64,000 nt of DNA, taken from the NCBI GenBank assembly GCA_016214895.1, contig JACRMR010000002.1, forward strand, positions 126,001 to 190,000, given 5' to 3'. Below the pieces are notes generated by a model that saw only the letters and a program-made list of their open reading frames with translations, ran no database searches and was not told the origin of the DNA. The stretch's first letter is position 1. Each line of letters begins with the position of its first letter. Source of the DNA: a candidate division KSB1 bacterium (GTDB taxonomy: Bacteria; Electryoneota; RPQS01). Shown here in pieces: positions 35,210 through 44,024 of the stretch. A program made the position numbers and the translations under genes.

Positions 35210-36829
35210 CTACTTCAGCAGGATCAGGCGAGCGGAAGCGTTGTCGAGTCGGCAGAAATACATTCCTGAGGGTAGCATCACGGCCGTCCAGCGCGCCGCG
35301 GTCGTGTGCGGCGGAACGACCAGCCGATCGACAAGCTGTCCGGTCAGATTGAACACATACAGCTCACGACGGACTGGCTGCGAAATAAACGTCAGCGTGG
35401 TCGAGGCGTTGAACGGATTGGGATACGCGGCCAGGAACTGATGGCGGTCGGCTATTGGTGGTCGCTCGCCCGGCACCGAGAAGTCGGGCGGCGCGGTCAA
35501 CCACGGCTCGAAATCCACATTGCCGAAGATGCGGTCGCCAAGTCCGTTGGGGTTCAGTTCAGAGTTGTACGGACCGCTGGGATCGCCCCAGTAGTTCGAA
35601 TCGAGGTCGATGGTCTCCGAGTCGCCGTAGAGATCGGAGAATGCCGCACCAGTGTTGCCGCGAAAGAGACTGTTGACAATCCGATAGCTGTCCCCGTTGG
35701 TTGCGCTAATGGCCGCTGTGGTATCCCAAGCGCCGGACGTGATGTTCCCGACGAACTCAGAATTGCGGATGGTGACTGCGCCATTCGACGTGATGCAGCT
35801 CCAGCGTGTTGATTGGTTATGCTCGAAAGTGCAGCCGTCAATTTCGTACGCGCCGTAGCCCAGACTGAGCGCGGCGGGTGGAAAGCCGCTAACGTTATCG
35901 GAGAAGATGCAGTCGCGAAGAATGAGGCTCTCGTTGAAAGCAACGATCGGCGACAGGTACCCGCTGTTGCCGACAAACTGGCAACGCTCGAAGGTCGCTG
36001 CGCTATCCTGAGTTCCGCCGACCGAGTGGCCCATTCCCTCCATCTCCGTCAAGTTACCCACGAACCGGCAATCCGTGAAGCGGGCGGGAGAGCGAAGTAC
36101 GGCCATCGCCTCGCGGATGACACCCTGCTCCGCCCCGTTGGAGTCAAACAGCACGTCCGCGAATTCCACGGTGCCATCGACAGCGGCAAATACAGAGCCG
36201 TGCGGTCCGCGGTTCCGTGTGAGTCGCGAATGGCGGACTTCGATATTCGCACAATCGAAGAGCGTGATCGCATACTGTACCAGTGCGACGTGGTCGCGGA
36301 TTACTGTGGAATCGAGAATGATCTCCGGCGCGCCGCGTCCGAAGATTGCCGCTCCCGTGTAGGCCGTACTCTCGTGCAAGTCGCAACGCCGCAAGTGAAC
36401 GGAGCCGGAATCCAAAAATATCGCACCGCCAACCACGGTGCTATCGGGCAGCACTAAGGTTCCGTGTCCGCCAGTTAACGTGATGCCTACGAGCTGCGCC
36501 GTCGCGCCGTGCGGAACGATGAGCATGGAGCCACTGTCGGGCGGGAACTCGGCGGGCATGGTCCAAATCGTAGCCGGAATGTCCGTGGTGTCGCCACTGA
36601 ACAGGTACTCGCCGGCGATTGTACGGAATCCCGGCGGCATCACGATATGTTCCGCGTGTTGGAGATGCGCCAACAAGATCGTGTCGCCGTTGAGGCTTGT
36701 CGCGAGGGCGGACTCGATCGTCGGGAACTCCTGCGGCACGCGGAGGACTGCCGCGCTGGAAATCACTGAAGTCGCGGAAACAACCAGCGCCAGACCGATG
36801 ATTTGAGTGAGTCGGCGGCCGGACTTCAT
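35210..36829 (-). CDS. Secreted beta-helix protein with type IX-like sorting tail
   Basis: The 539-residue protein has a signal peptide (ending SVISSAA). It opens with the parallel beta-helix N-terminal pattern RVPQEFPTIESALATSLNGD seen in DUF1565/pectate-lyase-like proteins. Beta-helix rungs with many Asn/Asp and Cys follow. The last 80 residues are a sorting domain: AAYPNPFNASTTLTF, then YVFNLTGQLVDRL and LPSGMYFCRL, ending ARLILLK. AGGGA lies 8 nt before the ATG. It should be exported to the cell surface or medium; a carbohydrate ligand is possible but not shown. Confidence 0.85.
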   Translation of the reverse strand: MKSGRRLTQIIGLALVVSATSVISSAAVLRVPQEFPTIESALATSLNGDTILLAHLQHAEHIVMPPGFRTIAGEYLFSGDTTDIPATIWTMPAEFPPDSGSMLIVPHGATAQLVGITLTGGHGTLVLPDSTVVGGAIFLDSGSVHLRRCDLHESTAYTGAAIFGRGAPEIILDSTVIRDHVALVQYAITLFDCANIEVRHSRLTRNRGPHGSVFAAVDGTVEFADVLFDSNGAEQGVIREAMAVLRSPARFTDCRFVGNLTEMEGMGHSVGGTQDSAATFERCQFVGNSGYLSPIVAFNESLILRDCIFSDNVSGFPPAALSLGYGAYEIDGCTFEHNQSTRWSCITSNGAVTIRNSEFVGNITSGAWDTTAAISATNGDSYRIVNSLFRGNTGAAFSDLYGDSETIDLDSNYWGDPSGPYNSELNPNGLGDRIFGNVDFEPWLTAPPDFSVPGERPPIADRHQFLAAYPNPFNASTTLTFISQPVRRELYVFNLTGQLVDRLVVPPHTTAARWTAVMLPSGMYFCRLDNASARLILLK

Positions 36830-36832
36830 GGC

Positions 36833-37278
36833 TTAGTTCCCTGTGCAGTCAAAGTGAATCTTCGCCCGACAGAGGTCAACTCCGGGCTCGCAAGCGGTGG
36901 GAATTGGACCCATGATGACATCCAGCGTGATCCTGTAGTTGTGCCCGGCGGTCAATTGCACGGTCGGGGCACCCGCCGCGCAGCCGTCAATGCTGTTGGT
37001 GAAGGTGAAGTTGAGCAGTTCATTCTGGTATCCGGGGGTCTCATCCAGTAGCAGAAAGCTGTAGAGGTAGTTGGCGCAGATGTACGTGTATTCGTACTTG
37101 TACGTGCCGGTGACGCTTTCCGTCCACGTCGCATCTTTGGCCGTAAGACCGGAGGTGACTCTCGCCACAAACGGCCCCTGAACTTGGGCCGACGCGGTTT
37201 GCGAGGTGGCGAAGAAGTTAATTGCCATGAGCGCAATGATGAGAATTGCGCTCAGACGATGGGGGGGGTGAATTTCAT
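36833..37278 (-). CDS. Small secreted protein with frameshift at a poly-C run
   Basis: The mature part (about 120 residues, from AQVQGPFVARVTSGL to the end, with four Cys such as CAAGAP, CEPGVDLCRAKIHFDC) has no recognised family. A good start (GAGGA, 7 nt before ATG 37278) gives MKFTPP, then the frame runs into eight C (37261-37268 on the minus strand) and stops after 8 codons. With nine C it would continue HRLSAILIIALMAINFF to TASAQ, a standard signal peptide joined to the mature part. So either the gene is switched off by slippage, or one base is missing. It lies just upstream of the beta-helix gene, 4 nt apart. Confidence 0.6.
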
Positions 37279-37346
37279 GATGTTTTCCTCTTGGTTGCTT
37301 AAGTCGAGATTTGGTACATTCGCTGCCGGCCGCCCAACTCAACTAT

Positions 37347-37375
37347 ATCTTATATCACCGGACGCACAATGTCAA
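37347..37375 (-). promoter_or_regulatory. Promoter of the poly-C secreted gene
   Basis: TTGACA (37370-37375) and TAAGAT (37347-37352) are 17 nt apart. The transcript probably covers the small gene and the beta-helix gene behind it. Confidence 0.55.
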
Positions 37376-37405
37376 GAGTCCGAGACAAGATTGAGAAATT
37401 AGTTG

Positions 37406-37434
37406 TTGCAGATCAGCCATTGTGTTCATATCTT
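37406..37434 (+). promoter_or_regulatory. Promoter of the M32 carboxypeptidase gene
   Basis: TTGCAG (37406-37411) and TATCTT (37429-37434) are 17 nt apart. Divergent from the promoter at 37347-37375. Confidence 0.5.
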
Positions 37435-37444
37435 GCACACCTGC

Positions 37445-37462
37445 TGCGACAATAGTGTCGCA
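37445..37462. promoter_or_regulatory. Perfect inverted repeat, candidate operator
   Basis: TGCGACA-ATAG-TGTCGCA is a perfect 7-bp inverted repeat placed just after the expected transcription start of the carboxypeptidase gene, where a repressor dimer could block transcription. It could instead be an RNA hairpin in the leader. Confidence 0.45.
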
Positions 37463-37541
37463 TGACCCTCCAAACAAACGGCGCTCGCCGGACTGATCGC
37501 GTCGTCATTTCCAAATCTTCAACTTCAACACAGATCACAGT

Positions 37542-39053
37542 ATGGCTGATGCTCTCCACCTCTACGACGAACTCGTCACACGGTACAAGGAATATGCGGT
37601 GCTGTCCTCGGTTACGGGAGTGCTGCACTGGGATATGCAGGTGATGATGTCACCCAAGGGTGCCGAACGCCGCGCCAATCAGATGGCGCTGCTCTCCGGC
37701 ATCATGCACGACCGACTCACCGCGCCACGCATCGGCGAGCTGGTCGAGCGGCTCTCGGTCTCGCCGAACGGACTTTCGGACGCGCAGCAGGCGAACCTTC
37801 GCGAGATCGGACGCGACTACCGACTGGCGACGAAAGTCCCGAAGGAGTTGGTCGAAGAAATGAGCCGGCAACAGTCGGTCAGTCACGAAGTTTGGGCGAA
37901 GGCCCGCGAAGTCGGCGACTTCCCGATGTTCGCGCCGCATCTCGAAAAGCTGGTGGCGTTGTCCAAGCAGAAGGCCGAGTATCTTGGCTATGTGGACACG
38001 CCGTACGACGCGATGCTGGACCTCTACGAGCCGGGCGGAACGACCGCCTTTTTCACGACGCTGTTTGACCAAGTCAAGGCCGCGAACGTGCCGCTGGTCA
38101 AACGCATCGTTGACTCGCCCGTGAAGGCGGACCGCCGATTCCTGAGTAATGAATACGATCCGGAGTTGCAGAAGCAGTTTGGACGGGACGTGATGAAGCA
38201 GCTCGGATTCGATGCCAAAGGCGGACGGCTCGACACGTCGATCCATCCGTTCTGCAGCGGAGCCAAGGGGGATATCCGGATCACGACACGGTACAATCCG
38301 CGCGCACCGCAGCAGGCGCTGTTCGGGATCATTCACGAAACCGGCCACGCACTCTATGAGCAGGAGGTCAGCGCGGAGCATCTCGACACGCCGCTGTCGG
38401 AAGCGCTCAGCATGGGCATGCATGAGTCGCAGTCCCGGATGTGGGAGAATCTGGTGGGTCGCGGCAAGCCGTTCTGGACGTACTTCTATCCGCGACTCCA
38501 GAGCTACTTCCCGCAGCAGACGGAGGGAGTATCCATGGAGCAGTTTGTGCTCGCCATCAACCATGTGGAGCGTTCGCTCGTCCGCGTCGAAGCGGACGAG
38601 ATGACTTATGATCTGCACATTATTCTGCGATTCGAGATCGAGCGCGATCTGTTCGCCGGGAAAGTGTCCGTTTCCGACCTGCCAAGGGTGTGGAACCGGA
38701 AGATCGAAGAATACCTCGGACTAACGCCCAAGAACGACGGCAAGGAAGGCGTGATGCAGGACGTCCATTGGTGCGAGGCCTACTTCGGCTACTTCCCGTC
38801 CTACAGCCTGGGTAACTTCGCCGCCGCACAATTCTGGGGAGCCATGCGGCGCGAGCTGCCGCAGCTGGACCAGAAGATGGAGCGCGGAGAGTTCGGCGAC
38901 ATTCTGGCCTGGCTGCGGGAGAAGGTACACCTCCACGGACGGCGCTTCGGGCGGGACGAGCTGATGACGCGGGCGACCGGCAAGGCGCTGGATACCGCGG
39001 ACTATGTACAGTACCTCCGCAATAAATACTCGGAGTTGTACAGGCTGAGCTAA
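37542..39053 (+). CDS. M32 family metallocarboxypeptidase (carboxypeptidase Taq type)
   Basis: The 503-residue protein is almost all helical and has the M32 signatures. The zinc motif HETGH (265-269) is followed by the third ligand Glu295 in HESQSRMWEN. HPFCSG and DIRITTRY lie just before it. YFPSYSLGNFAAAQ, the family's C-terminal motif, is also present. It removes C-terminal amino acids from peptides, probably in the cytoplasm because there is no signal peptide. It is transcribed alone, with a promoter and possible operator upstream; the ribosome site is weak. Confidence 0.93.
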   Translation: MADALHLYDELVTRYKEYAVLSSVTGVLHWDMQVMMSPKGAERRANQMALLSGIMHDRLTAPRIGELVERLSVSPNGLSDAQQANLREIGRDYRLATKVPKELVEEMSRQQSVSHEVWAKAREVGDFPMFAPHLEKLVALSKQKAEYLGYVDTPYDAMLDLYEPGGTTAFFTTLFDQVKAANVPLVKRIVDSPVKADRRFLSNEYDPELQKQFGRDVMKQLGFDAKGGRLDTSIHPFCSGAKGDIRITTRYNPRAPQQALFGIIHETGHALYEQEVSAEHLDTPLSEALSMGMHESQSRMWENLVGRGKPFWTYFYPRLQSYFPQQTEGVSMEQFVLAINHVERSLVRVEADEMTYDLHIILRFEIERDLFAGKVSVSDLPRVWNRKIEEYLGLTPKNDGKEGVMQDVHWCEAYFGYFPSYSLGNFAAAQFWGAMRRELPQLDQKMERGEFGDILAWLREKVHLHGRRFGRDELMTRATGKALDTADYVQYLRNKYSELYRLS

Positions 39054-39094
39054 GGCGGAAGACCGGCGGCGCTGTTGTCCTATACGTCGTGGTC

Positions 39095-39404
39095 GGGGCA
39101 CATTGGAGACAAGTGCCGCCGCGGGGTGATCGGGGCGGTCGGGGCACTTGGAGACAAGTGCCGCCGCGAGGTGATCGGGGTGGTCGGGGCACTTGGAGAC
39201 AAGTGCCGCCGCGGGGTGCTCGGGGTGGCCGGGGCACTTGGAGACAAGTGCCGCCGCGAGGTGGTCGGGGTGGTCGGGGCACTTGGAGACAAGTGCCGCC
39301 GCGAGGTGATCGTCGTGGTCGGGGCACTTGGAGACAAGTGCCGCCGCGGGGTGATCGGGGCGGTCGGGGCACTTGGAGACAAGTGCCGCCGCGGGGTGAC
39401 AAAA
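39095..39404. repeat. Seven-copy 45-bp tandem repeat array
   Basis: Units start at 39095, 39141, 39186, 39231, 39276, 39321 and 39366 (the first has one extra A). Each holds GGCACTTG-GAGA-CAAGTGCC, a hairpin with an 8-bp stem and a GNRA-type loop, then GCCGCG and a GC-rich linker that varies. All six frames stay open because 45 is a multiple of three, so the translated repeats are not evidence of a protein. Confidence 0.9.
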
Positions 39405-39603
39405 CGGGCGGCGCAGCCTGCCCCTACACCTGGCGGGGTATGCTGAAACATTCTTGGTGGTCGGTATATCATAGAAGTGGGCAGGTCGGGCGACCTGCCC
39501 ACTTCCCGTTCTGAGAGGCTTACGCCAAGATTTTCTCGTCAGCTTGATAGAATCAGTTATTAAAAATCAATTATTTGCGTGTTTCACATTGCGAATTCCC
39601 ATA

Positions 39604-39632
39604 TTGACTCTTTGGTCGGTTTGTTTTATTTT
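39604..39632 (+). promoter_or_regulatory. Promoter of the MarR-TonB receptor operon
   Basis: TTGACT (39604-39609) and TATTTT (39627-39632) are 17 nt apart. A small inverted repeat TAAC-N5-GTTA just downstream (39655-39667) might be a site for the MarR protein itself. Confidence 0.55.
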
Positions 39633-39673
39633 ACGTATGTACCTTTCATGTGCTAACATTACGTTAACAAATT

Positions 39674-40198
39674 TTGAACGACCAAGAACAGCACTCCCTC
39701 GGCCCCTTTGCGGTTGACTTAGAGTCCCGAGAGGACATCTCAAATTCGATTCCGCGCATGGTGATCATGCTGGGGGACCTGTATGATCGGGGTGGCGACA
39801 CCTATATTTTCGGGCCGCATGGCCTGACGACCGCCAAGTACGCCATGCTGGCGACGATCGCAGGCAGTCCGGTTCCGCTCTCGATGACGCAGCTCCGGGA
39901 ATGCGTTATGAAGAGCGCCGCCAACCTGACGCAGATGATCGATGCCCTTGAGCGCGACGGATTGGTGCGCCGGCAAGCAATGCCGAAGGACCGCCGGGTC
40001 AACCTCGTGGAAATCACGGATGCCGGACGTGATCGCGTGGCGCAGGTTGAGGCGTTCATGCGGAGCACGATGGCCGCGTACTTTCAAGGTTTCTCCGATA
40101 CGGAATTGCGTGAGTTCGCCCGACTGTTACAACACTTCGCGGCGCATGAGCTCGCGGCGATGAAAATCCCGCCAATTCCACCACATCAAACCACCTGA
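39674..40198 (+). CDS. MarR-family transcriptional regulator
   Basis: The 174-residue protein has the winged-helix pattern of MarR proteins: LTTAKYAMLATIAGS, then LRECVMKSAANLTQMIDALERDGLV (recognition helix), then the wing RRQAMPKDRRVNLVEITDAG. It should bind operator DNA as a dimer and respond to a small molecule. It is the first gene of an operon with a TonB receptor, whose expression it probably controls. The start is TTG 39674 with no ribosome site; ATG 39758 is an alternative that would shorten the N-terminus by 28 residues. Confidence 0.85.
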   Translation: MNDQEQHSLGPFAVDLESREDISNSIPRMVIMLGDLYDRGGDTYIFGPHGLTTAKYAMLATIAGSPVPLSMTQLRECVMKSAANLTQMIDALERDGLVRRQAMPKDRRVNLVEITDAGRDRVAQVEAFMRSTMAAYFQGFSDTELREFARLLQHFAAHELAAMKIPPIPPHQTT

Positions 40199-40205
40199 CA
40201 GGAAG

Positions 40206-42485
40206 ATGAAGAAATGCAATCGACGCCGAACCGTTTGCGGCGTCACGAGTTGGAAAGCGATTGTGATCGCGTTACTGGCGGCGCAGGCCGCGTGGGCCGG
40301 CGTCACGGTTTCCGGCAAGATCAAAGACCGGGAGACGGGCGAGTCCGTGCCCAGTGCATCCGTACAAGTCATGGGCACCGGCCGCGGTGCCGCCACGAAT
40401 GTGGAAGGTTTCTTCTCGATTCCCGATTTGCAGCCGGGCAGCATTACCTTACTTATCAGTTCGCTGGGATACGCCGCGCTCAAGAAAGAGCTCATGCTGG
40501 AAGCGGGCAATGACATGCAGCTTGACTTGAAGGTCGTGCCCGAGGCCGTACAGATGATGGAAATCAATGTCGAGGCCGAGATCCAGAATCGCGGCGAGCG
40601 CGAGTACACGCCGCAGGTCGCGCAATATACGATGGAGACCAAAGAGCTGGCCAAGCTGCCGCGGCTCGCCGAAGCGGACCTGTTTCGCTCCCTGCAGTTT
40701 ATTCCCGGTGTGCTGCCGACTTCGGACTTCTCCTCGGAACTCAACATCTGGGGCGGATCGAGCGATCAGAACTTGATTCTGCTGAACGGGATTGAGGTCT
40801 ATAAACCGACGCACCTCGGCGGTCTGTTCTCGACGTTCAACATGGATGCGATCAAAGATGTCAAGTTGATCAAGGGCGGATTTCCGGCGAAGTACGGCGG
40901 CCGGCTGTCGGCAGTGGTCGATGTCGCGGATCGCGAAGGCAATCGCAACCAGATGCATGGCAAACTCGGGATTTCGCTGTTGTCAAGTCAGGCGACGCTC
41001 GAGGGGCCGGTCCCGCGCGGTTCGTGGCTGTTGGCCGGGCGGCGAACATATGTGGACGCCGCGACCAAGCTGCTGAGTTCCGCCGGGGTGATCGACGAGA
41101 CCAGCGAGTTCCCGTATTACTTCTATGATCTGAACGCCAAAGTCACGCGCGACTTCGCGAACGGCGATCGCCTGACTCCGTCCGCATATCTCGGTTCCGA
41201 CGTGCTCAATATTACGTCCACCACGGAGGACCGGATCCATCTCGACTGGGGCAACAAGACCTACAGCCTGCCCTTCGTTCACATTTGGAATCACAAGCTG
41301 TTTTCCACGAACACGCTCGCGGGCAGCCACTACAAGTCCACGATGCGGTTCGAGACCGCCGAAGAGTGGTCCGAATTCCGCAATCGTGTGAATGACTTCA
41401 CACTGAAGTCGGACTACACGTGGTTTGCCAACGCGCGGAACACGTTCGATTTCGGGATCATGGCCAAGGACCTCGAATGCCTGTTCACCGTGCTGAGTAA
41501 CACGACAACGTTCACGGACGGCACGTATCACGGTTGGCAGTATGCCGCCTACCTGCAGGACGACTTTCGCGTCAACCATACGCTTACGCTCTCGCCGGGG
41601 CTGCGGGTCGAACACAATACGCTCTCCGATCAGACCGAAGGGTTGCCGCGGTTCGCGGTCAAGCAAGAGCTGACGCCGACTTCTTCCATCAGCGCGGCGA
41701 CCGGAATCTATGTGCAGCCATTTCAGCAGATCACGTTCGGCGACAATTTCGCCTCGCTGTTCAATTCCTACGTGCTGCTCGATAAATCGTTCAGCCCGAA
41801 CCGGGCCTATCACTATGCCTTGACCTATGAGAACGACTGGGAGGGGCCATGGAAGCTCTCGGCCGGATCGTACTTCAAGGATTTTGCGCGCGTGATCGAA
41901 TGGAATCCGTACTACATCCCCAAGGAAAGTGACGAACTGGGCGATATCTTCACGGTCGGCGACGGGCAGGCTTATGGCGCGGACGTCTATTTGCAAGGGC
42001 ACTTCGACCGCTACACGATTCTGGCCGGATACGGGGTGGGACGCGCGGATCGCGCGTTCCCGTTCTGGGACGAAGGCGACAAGTATCCCGCGAGCTATGA
42101 TCGCCTGCACAATTTGAATCTGTTCGTCAGCAAGAAGATCCGCAAACGCGGGAGTCTCGAAGCGCGCTTCAACTATGGCAGCGGGAATCCGGTCACCCGT
42201 GCCGAGGGGATCTACTCGCCGGGCATCGGTCTGCCGCCCTACTTCTTCGATCCGGGAGACAAAAACGGTTATCGCCTGCCGGCCTACAACCGACTCGACG
42301 TCGCCTACCGGCTGCGGTATGAGGGCAAGCGCTGGACGTTCAGTCCGTACATCGAGATCACCAATCTTTACAACCAGAAGAACATTCTGACCTTTGCCTA
42401 CGAGCTGGGGCCGAATCCGGTCAAGATCAACGAGACCGGACAGATTCCGTTCCTGCCCTCCATCGGCTTCACCGCGGAGTTTTAA
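40206..42485 (+). CDS. TonB-dependent outer-membrane receptor
   Basis: The 759-residue protein has a signal peptide (to AQAAWAG). A carboxypeptidase-regulatory-like domain follows (VSGKIKDRETGESVPSASVQV, about 35-110), typical of FCB receptors. Next come a plug domain (PGVLPTSDFSSELNIWGGSSDQNLILLNGIEVY) and a long beta-barrel ending in Phe, as outer-membrane proteins do. It should take up a large or scarce substrate using TonB energy; the substrate is unknown. It starts 7 nt after the MarR gene and is followed after 3 nt by the DUF4249-like lipoprotein, a usual partner. Confidence 0.92.
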   Translation: MKKCNRRRTVCGVTSWKAIVIALLAAQAAWAGVTVSGKIKDRETGESVPSASVQVMGTGRGAATNVEGFFSIPDLQPGSITLLISSLGYAALKKELMLEAGNDMQLDLKVVPEAVQMMEINVEAEIQNRGEREYTPQVAQYTMETKELAKLPRLAEADLFRSLQFIPGVLPTSDFSSELNIWGGSSDQNLILLNGIEVYKPTHLGGLFSTFNMDAIKDVKLIKGGFPAKYGGRLSAVVDVADREGNRNQMHGKLGISLLSSQATLEGPVPRGSWLLAGRRTYVDAATKLLSSAGVIDETSEFPYYFYDLNAKVTRDFANGDRLTPSAYLGSDVLNITSTTEDRIHLDWGNKTYSLPFVHIWNHKLFSTNTLAGSHYKSTMRFETAEEWSEFRNRVNDFTLKSDYTWFANARNTFDFGIMAKDLECLFTVLSNTTTFTDGTYHGWQYAAYLQDDFRVNHTLTLSPGLRVEHNTLSDQTEGLPRFAVKQELTPTSSISAATGIYVQPFQQITFGDNFASLFNSYVLLDKSFSPNRAYHYALTYENDWEGPWKLSAGSYFKDFARVIEWNPYYIPKESDELGDIFTVGDGQAYGADVYLQGHFDRYTILAGYGVGRADRAFPFWDEGDKYPASYDRLHNLNLFVSKKIRKRGSLEARFNYGSGNPVTRAEGIYSPGIGLPPYFFDPGDKNGYRLPAYNRLDVAYRLRYEGKRWTFSPYIEITNLYNQKNILTFAYELGPNPVKINETGQIPFLPSIGFTAEF

Positions 42486-42488
42486 GCC

Positions 42489-43385
42489 ATGAAAACAAGA
42501 CTCAACTATCTCGCCGGGCTGTGCCTGACGGTGATGATGCTCGCGGGCGCGGGCTGCGACAACTCGGGGGAGTCCAACTTCGTCGAGCAATACGTCCTGG
42601 ACGGCTTCATGCCGCTGGGACAGCCGCTGCGGATCCGGTTGACCAAGAGCGTGGACATTGACAACTACTACGATGGACAGGCGCTCGGCGTTGCCGGGGC
42701 GCAAGTGGTGATCCGGGAGTCGCTGAACGGAGACACCGCCGAGTATGCGCTCGTCGCCGATACCACCGGTCCCGTCGGCAACTACATTGCGACGACGCCA
42801 TCAGCGATCGCGCGCAGTGGTTACAGCTACTCGTTGCGTGTGGACCTCGACGGCCAGGTGATTACCGCCCGGACGTCGCCCGCACCGCCCCCGGTTCGCC
42901 TGGACAGTTGTTACAACGGCAGCGCCAAGGTCGAGAGCTTCGCGGATTCCACCGACCCCGAGACATATGAGTACCGGGAGGGCAACTACTACGGGCTGTT
43001 TTTCAGCATGGACGCCGGCGCGGCGGGCATCAATTTCTTTATCGAGAATCTCGAGCCGGACTGGTATTCGAATGAGGACCGTGGGGTCTCCGGCCATAAT
43101 GGCCCGGACCAGAGCAACGTCTGGGCATGGACGATTCGCGACGGCAACTACTTTGCGGTGCCGCCGGTGGTGCTCGGCTTTCAGGGGCGCCACCGCGTGC
43201 GCGCGATGACGTGCGACTCCGCCGCGTACGACTATTTCCTGACGTTGTTTCCGGGTGACCCGAATTCGAATCCGACGACCAACGTGACCGGCGCGCTGGG
43301 GTTGTTCTCGGTCTATGACGCGGATACGGCGTATTTTTGTATGATGGACCCGGAAGCGGATGTTCACGACTGGTGCGACCGATGA
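42489..43385 (+). CDS. DUF4249-like lipoprotein, TonB receptor partner
   Basis: The 298-residue protein has a lipoprotein signal (TVMMLAGAGCDNSG). An opening beta segment EQYVLDGFMPLGQPLRIRLTKS is followed by VAGAQVVIRESLNGD and YSLRVDLDGQVITARTSPAP, as in DUF4249 proteins encoded beside TonB receptors in Bacteroidota. The C-terminal half is richer in aromatic and Asp residues. It is probably anchored in the outer membrane and helps the receptor, perhaps by holding substrate. Family assignment is by pattern and gene order. Confidence 0.75.
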   Translation: MKTRLNYLAGLCLTVMMLAGAGCDNSGESNFVEQYVLDGFMPLGQPLRIRLTKSVDIDNYYDGQALGVAGAQVVIRESLNGDTAEYALVADTTGPVGNYIATTPSAIARSGYSYSLRVDLDGQVITARTSPAPPPVRLDSCYNGSAKVESFADSTDPETYEYREGNYYGLFFSMDAGAAGINFFIENLEPDWYSNEDRGVSGHNGPDQSNVWAWTIRDGNYFAVPPVVLGFQGRHRVRAMTCDSAAYDYFLTLFPGDPNSNPTTNVTGALGLFSVYDADTAYFCMMDPEADVHDWCDR

Positions 43386-43933
43386 CGCGCGAGCAGGCGT
43401 GGGAGCTGCTGTGCGAATGGACGCCCTCTGAGAGCCTGCGCAAGCACATGTTGGCGGTGGAAGCCGCGATGCGATTCTATGCGCGCCGCTTCGACGAGCC
43501 GGAAGAGGAATGGGGCATCGTAGGCTTGCTGCATGACTTCGACTATGAACGCTACCCGACCGAACAGGACCATCCGTACCGGGGAGTTGAACACCTCAGG
43601 ACTCAGGCAGTGCCGGAGGCATGGCTGGAGGCGATTCTGGCGCACGCCGCGTACACCGGCGTTGAACCGACATCGCTGATGGCCAAAACGCTGCTGGCGT
43701 GCGACGAACTGACCGGGTTGATCACCGCGACGGTTTACGTCCAGCCGACCAAGAAGATCGCCGATCTGAAGCCCAGTTCGGTGCGGAAACGCATGAAGGA
43801 AAGTGGGTTCGCGCGCAAGGTGAACCGCGAGGATATCGTGCGCGGAGCCGAACTGCTTGGAATTAGTCTCGACGAACATATTGTGAACGTCGTGGAGGCG
43901 ATGCGGGAATCGGCCGAGGCGCTGGGGATGTAA
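43382..43933 (+). CDS. HD-domain hydrolase-like protein
   Basis: The 183-residue protein has a compact HD domain: the metal-binding His in LRKHMLAVEAAM, HDFDYERYP as the HD pair, then HPYRGVEHL and ILAHAAYTG, and an Asp in CDELTGLI. Such proteins are metal-dependent phosphohydrolases acting on nucleotides. The ATG overlaps the stop of the lipoprotein gene by 4 nt (ATGA), so it is the last gene of the MarR operon and translation is coupled. A link between the receptor and nucleotide hydrolysis is not obvious. Confidence 0.85.
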   Translation: MTREQAWELLCEWTPSESLRKHMLAVEAAMRFYARRFDEPEEEWGIVGLLHDFDYERYPTEQDHPYRGVEHLRTQAVPEAWLEAILAHAAYTGVEPTSLMAKTLLACDELTGLITATVYVQPTKKIADLKPSSVRKRMKESGFARKVNREDIVRGAELLGISLDEHIVNVVEAMRESAEALGM

Positions 43934-44024
43934 GAGGAACCCGCGGATCCGCGGAATTGCAAGAAAGCGGCTGTCCGGAATGTCCGGACCGCCGCTTTGC
44001 CTTATTTGGCGGTGCCTCGGCGGG

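Noticed and set aside
39075-39514. Long open frames on both strands across the 45-bp array (15-residue repeats such as GDKCRRE)
   Set aside because: The period is a multiple of three, so frames stay open by arithmetic. The frames have no ribosome site, and the palindromic unit explains the pattern.
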